From NCBI GenBank assembly GCA_945957125.1, contig CAMFJT010000012.1, forward strand, positions 1 to 52,058: 52,058 nt of DNA. Direction: 5' to 3'. The notes beneath the pieces were generated by a model, which worked only from the letters and a program-made list of their open reading frames with translations, did not search any database and had not been told where the DNA came from. Shown piece after piece: positions 51,151-52,058 of this stretch. Made by a program: the position numbers and the translations under genes. Within the stretch, counting starts at the first letter, position 1. Each line of letters starts with the position of its first letter. This stretch comes from an uncultured Rhodospirillales bacterium (GTDB lineage: Bacteria > Pseudomonadota > Alphaproteobacteria > Reyranellales > Reyranellaceae).

Positions 51151-51296
51151 TGGACAGCCTGCTGGTTCTCATCCCCGCCGCCCTGACGCTCGGCCTGCTC
51201 GCGCTGGCAGCCTTTCTGTGGGCGCTGCGGCACGGCCAGTTCGACGACCCCGAGGGGGCCGCCGGCCGCATCCTGTTCGACGACGACGAGAGATGA
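51150..51296 (+). CDS. ccoS: cbb3 oxidase maturation protein CcoS
   Basis: A 48-residue protein with one membrane helix (LLVLIPAALTLGLLALAAFL) and a polar C-terminus with the family's WALRHGQFDDPEGAAGRILF pattern. CcoS is needed for cofactor insertion into CcoN in Rhodobacter. It begins in a one-base TGATG overlap with ccoI. Confidence 0.94.
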   Translation: MDSLLVLIPAALTLGLLALAAFLWALRHGQFDDPEGAAGRILFDDDER

Positions 51297-51310
51297 CGAA
51301 GGAGAGAACG

Positions 51311-51499
51311 ATGTCTCACTGGATCATGGGAATCCTGGCCACGCTGTTCGGCCTCGTAGGCCTGTTCATGGCCGCTGCCGCGCACGACACCGGAATCTAC
51401 ATCTTCGGGCTCGGCCTGTTCTTCGCCGGCGTGCTGTTCGCCTGGTGGATGATCAAGACCGCCTGCGACGAGGCCGAGAGCGACGTCCACGCCGCGTGA
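51311..51499 (+). CDS. Small two-helix membrane protein of unknown function
   Basis: A 62-residue hydrophobic protein with two predicted membrane helices (MGILATLFGLVGLFMAAAAH and IYIFGLGLFFAGVLFAWWMI) and a short acidic tail DEAESDVHAA. AAGGAGAG lies six bases before the ATG; an upstream ATG at 51293 overlaps the ccoS stop and is less likely. It is 14 bases after ccoS, so it is very probably part of the cco maturation operon. I cannot assign it to a named Cco subunit. Confidence 0.82.
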   Translation: MSHWIMGILATLFGLVGLFMAAAAHDTGIYIFGLGLFFAGVLFAWWMIKTACDEAESDVHAA

Positions 51500-51511
51500 A
51501 ATCTCACTGCC

Positions 51512-51559
51512 CTGGCGTAACCGGGTGCCGGGATTGTAAAGCCGGCACTTGGACGCCAG
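51512..51559 (+). promoter_or_regulatory. Nested stem-loop after the cco genes
   Basis: CTGGCGT (51512-51518) pairs with ACGCCAG (51553-51559), and inside it GTGCCGG (51525-51531) pairs with CCGGCAC (51542-51548), with an internal loop between the two stems. It lies in the 122-base gap before the cyclase gene. No T run follows, so it may be a transcript-end structure or a leader element. Confidence 0.4.
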
Positions 51560-51621
51560 CAGGTTGTCGTCTAGGCTGACATCGCCGCAGGGGGAGATCG
51601 GGCACTGCCCGAAGGGGGCCG

Positions 51622-52007
51622 ATGCGCTGTCACGCGTGCCAGACCGAGATGAGGGCCGGCGACCGGTTCTGCTCCGGTTGCGGAGCGCCGGCCCGCACGT
51701 CGCTGATTTGCACCGACTGCGGCACCGAGAACCAGGCGACGAACGCCTTTTGCGTCGGGTGCGGCCACCGCCTGATGCCGGTCGCGATCGCGCCCGGCGG
51801 TCCCGGCAGGACGCCGCGCGACACGGAGCGCAAGTTCGTGACCGTCCTGCGCAGCGACCTGGTCGGCTCCACGCCGCTCGTGGCGGGCCTCGATGCGGAA
51901 GACGCGATGACGCTGATCGAGCCTGCCATGGTTGCCATGCGCGCGGCCGTGCGCCAGTACGGCGGGATCGTCACCAAGGAGCTCGGCGACGGCGTGCAGG
52001 CGGTGTT
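51622..52007 (+). CDS. Zinc-ribbon class III adenylate/guanylate cyclase, 3' end missing
   Basis: The first 128 or so codons of a larger gene. Two zinc-ribbon units come first (CHAC...CSGC and CTDC...CVGC, residues 3-48), then a class III nucleotide cyclase domain begins with RKFVTVLRSDLVGSTPL, whose aspartate is a metal ligand, and reaches KELGDGVQAVF, which holds the second. Proteins with this start often continue into an ATPase/TPR region. Genome sequence ends at about 52007; the residues after QAVF in the reading frame come from sequencing adapter. Confidence 0.85.
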
Positions 52008-52058
52008 CTGTCTCTTATACACATCTCCGAGCCCACGAGACTAAGGCGAATCGCGGTT
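52008..52058 (+). other. Nextera sequencing adapter (not genomic)
   Basis: CTGTCTCTTATACACATCT (52008-52026) is the Tn5 mosaic end used in Nextera libraries. It is followed by CCGAGCCCACGAGAC (52027-52041), the read-2 adapter, and TAAGGCGA (52042-52049), a standard i7 index. The final nine bases look like low-quality adapter continuation. These bases should be removed. Confidence 0.98.

Noticed and set aside
51293-51310. Upstream start (MTKERT) for the small protein after ccoS
   Set aside because: It overlaps the ccoS stop and would place the strong AAGGAGAG site inside the coding sequence; the ATG at 51311 is correctly spaced from that site.

Overview
The window is GC-rich, densely packed chromosomal DNA. 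It carries a FixL-FixJ-FixK oxygen cascade beside a full ccoNOQP-ccoGHIS cluster, the cysG-DUF2849-cysI-DUF934 arrangement, and many branched-chain-amino-acid-type (HAAT) ABC transporters. Together these point to an alphaproteobacterium, possibly Reyranella- or Bradyrhizobium-like; the genus is inference only. No tRNA, rRNA, CRISPR array or transposase gene was seen. The last 51 bases (52008-52058) are Illumina Nextera adapter, not genome. The first bases begin inside a palindromic repeat, so the window is probably one whole assembly contig.

Region 1 (89-20750) is a catabolic and uptake island. A zinc alcohol dehydrogenase is divergent from a five-gene HAAT operon (1193-5722). A second HAAT operon follows (5834-10480), with a fused permease-ATPase and a GntR/FCD regulator at its end. 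Then come a two-domain VOC protein, a lone Bug/TctC receptor, the large subunit of a molybdenum hydroxylase without its partner subunits, an alpha/beta hydrolase, two FAH-family hydrolases, a carboxymuconolactone-decarboxylase-like protein and two more VOC proteins. The enzyme set suggests uptake, hydroxylation, ring opening and hydrolysis of an unidentified aromatic or heteroaromatic acid.

Region 2 (20890-33647) is mostly housekeeping: a small heat-shock protein with a heat-shock-type promoter and a clear terminator, siroheme synthase with sulfite/nitrite reductase, an IclR regulator with a thioesterase, and xseB-ispA-dxs for isoprenoid precursors. It ends with a large hybrid histidine kinase fused to a sodium/solute symporter domain.

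Region 3 (33891-51499) is a low-oxygen regulon: corA, a CBS-BON protein, fixK, a receiver-only regulator, fixJ, a haem-PAS fixL, a small unknown protein, hemN, a universal stress protein, a TauE/DsbD_2-like membrane protein, a DUF2189 membrane protein, ccoNOQP, ccoGHIS and a 62-residue membrane protein. A FixJ-box-like site lies before fixK. FNR/FixK boxes lie in both divergent gaps (41806-41819 and 43518-43531). This gives a complete predicted circuit from O2 sensing to the high-affinity oxidase. A truncated zinc-ribbon class III cyclase gene closes the window.

At least eleven intergenic palindromes, in several families, are spread through the window. Several are two head-to-head copies of a smaller hairpin. 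One family keeps its shape while its stem sequence covaries. Two separate elements sit just after solute-binding-protein genes, and one appears to supply the C-terminus of a protein.
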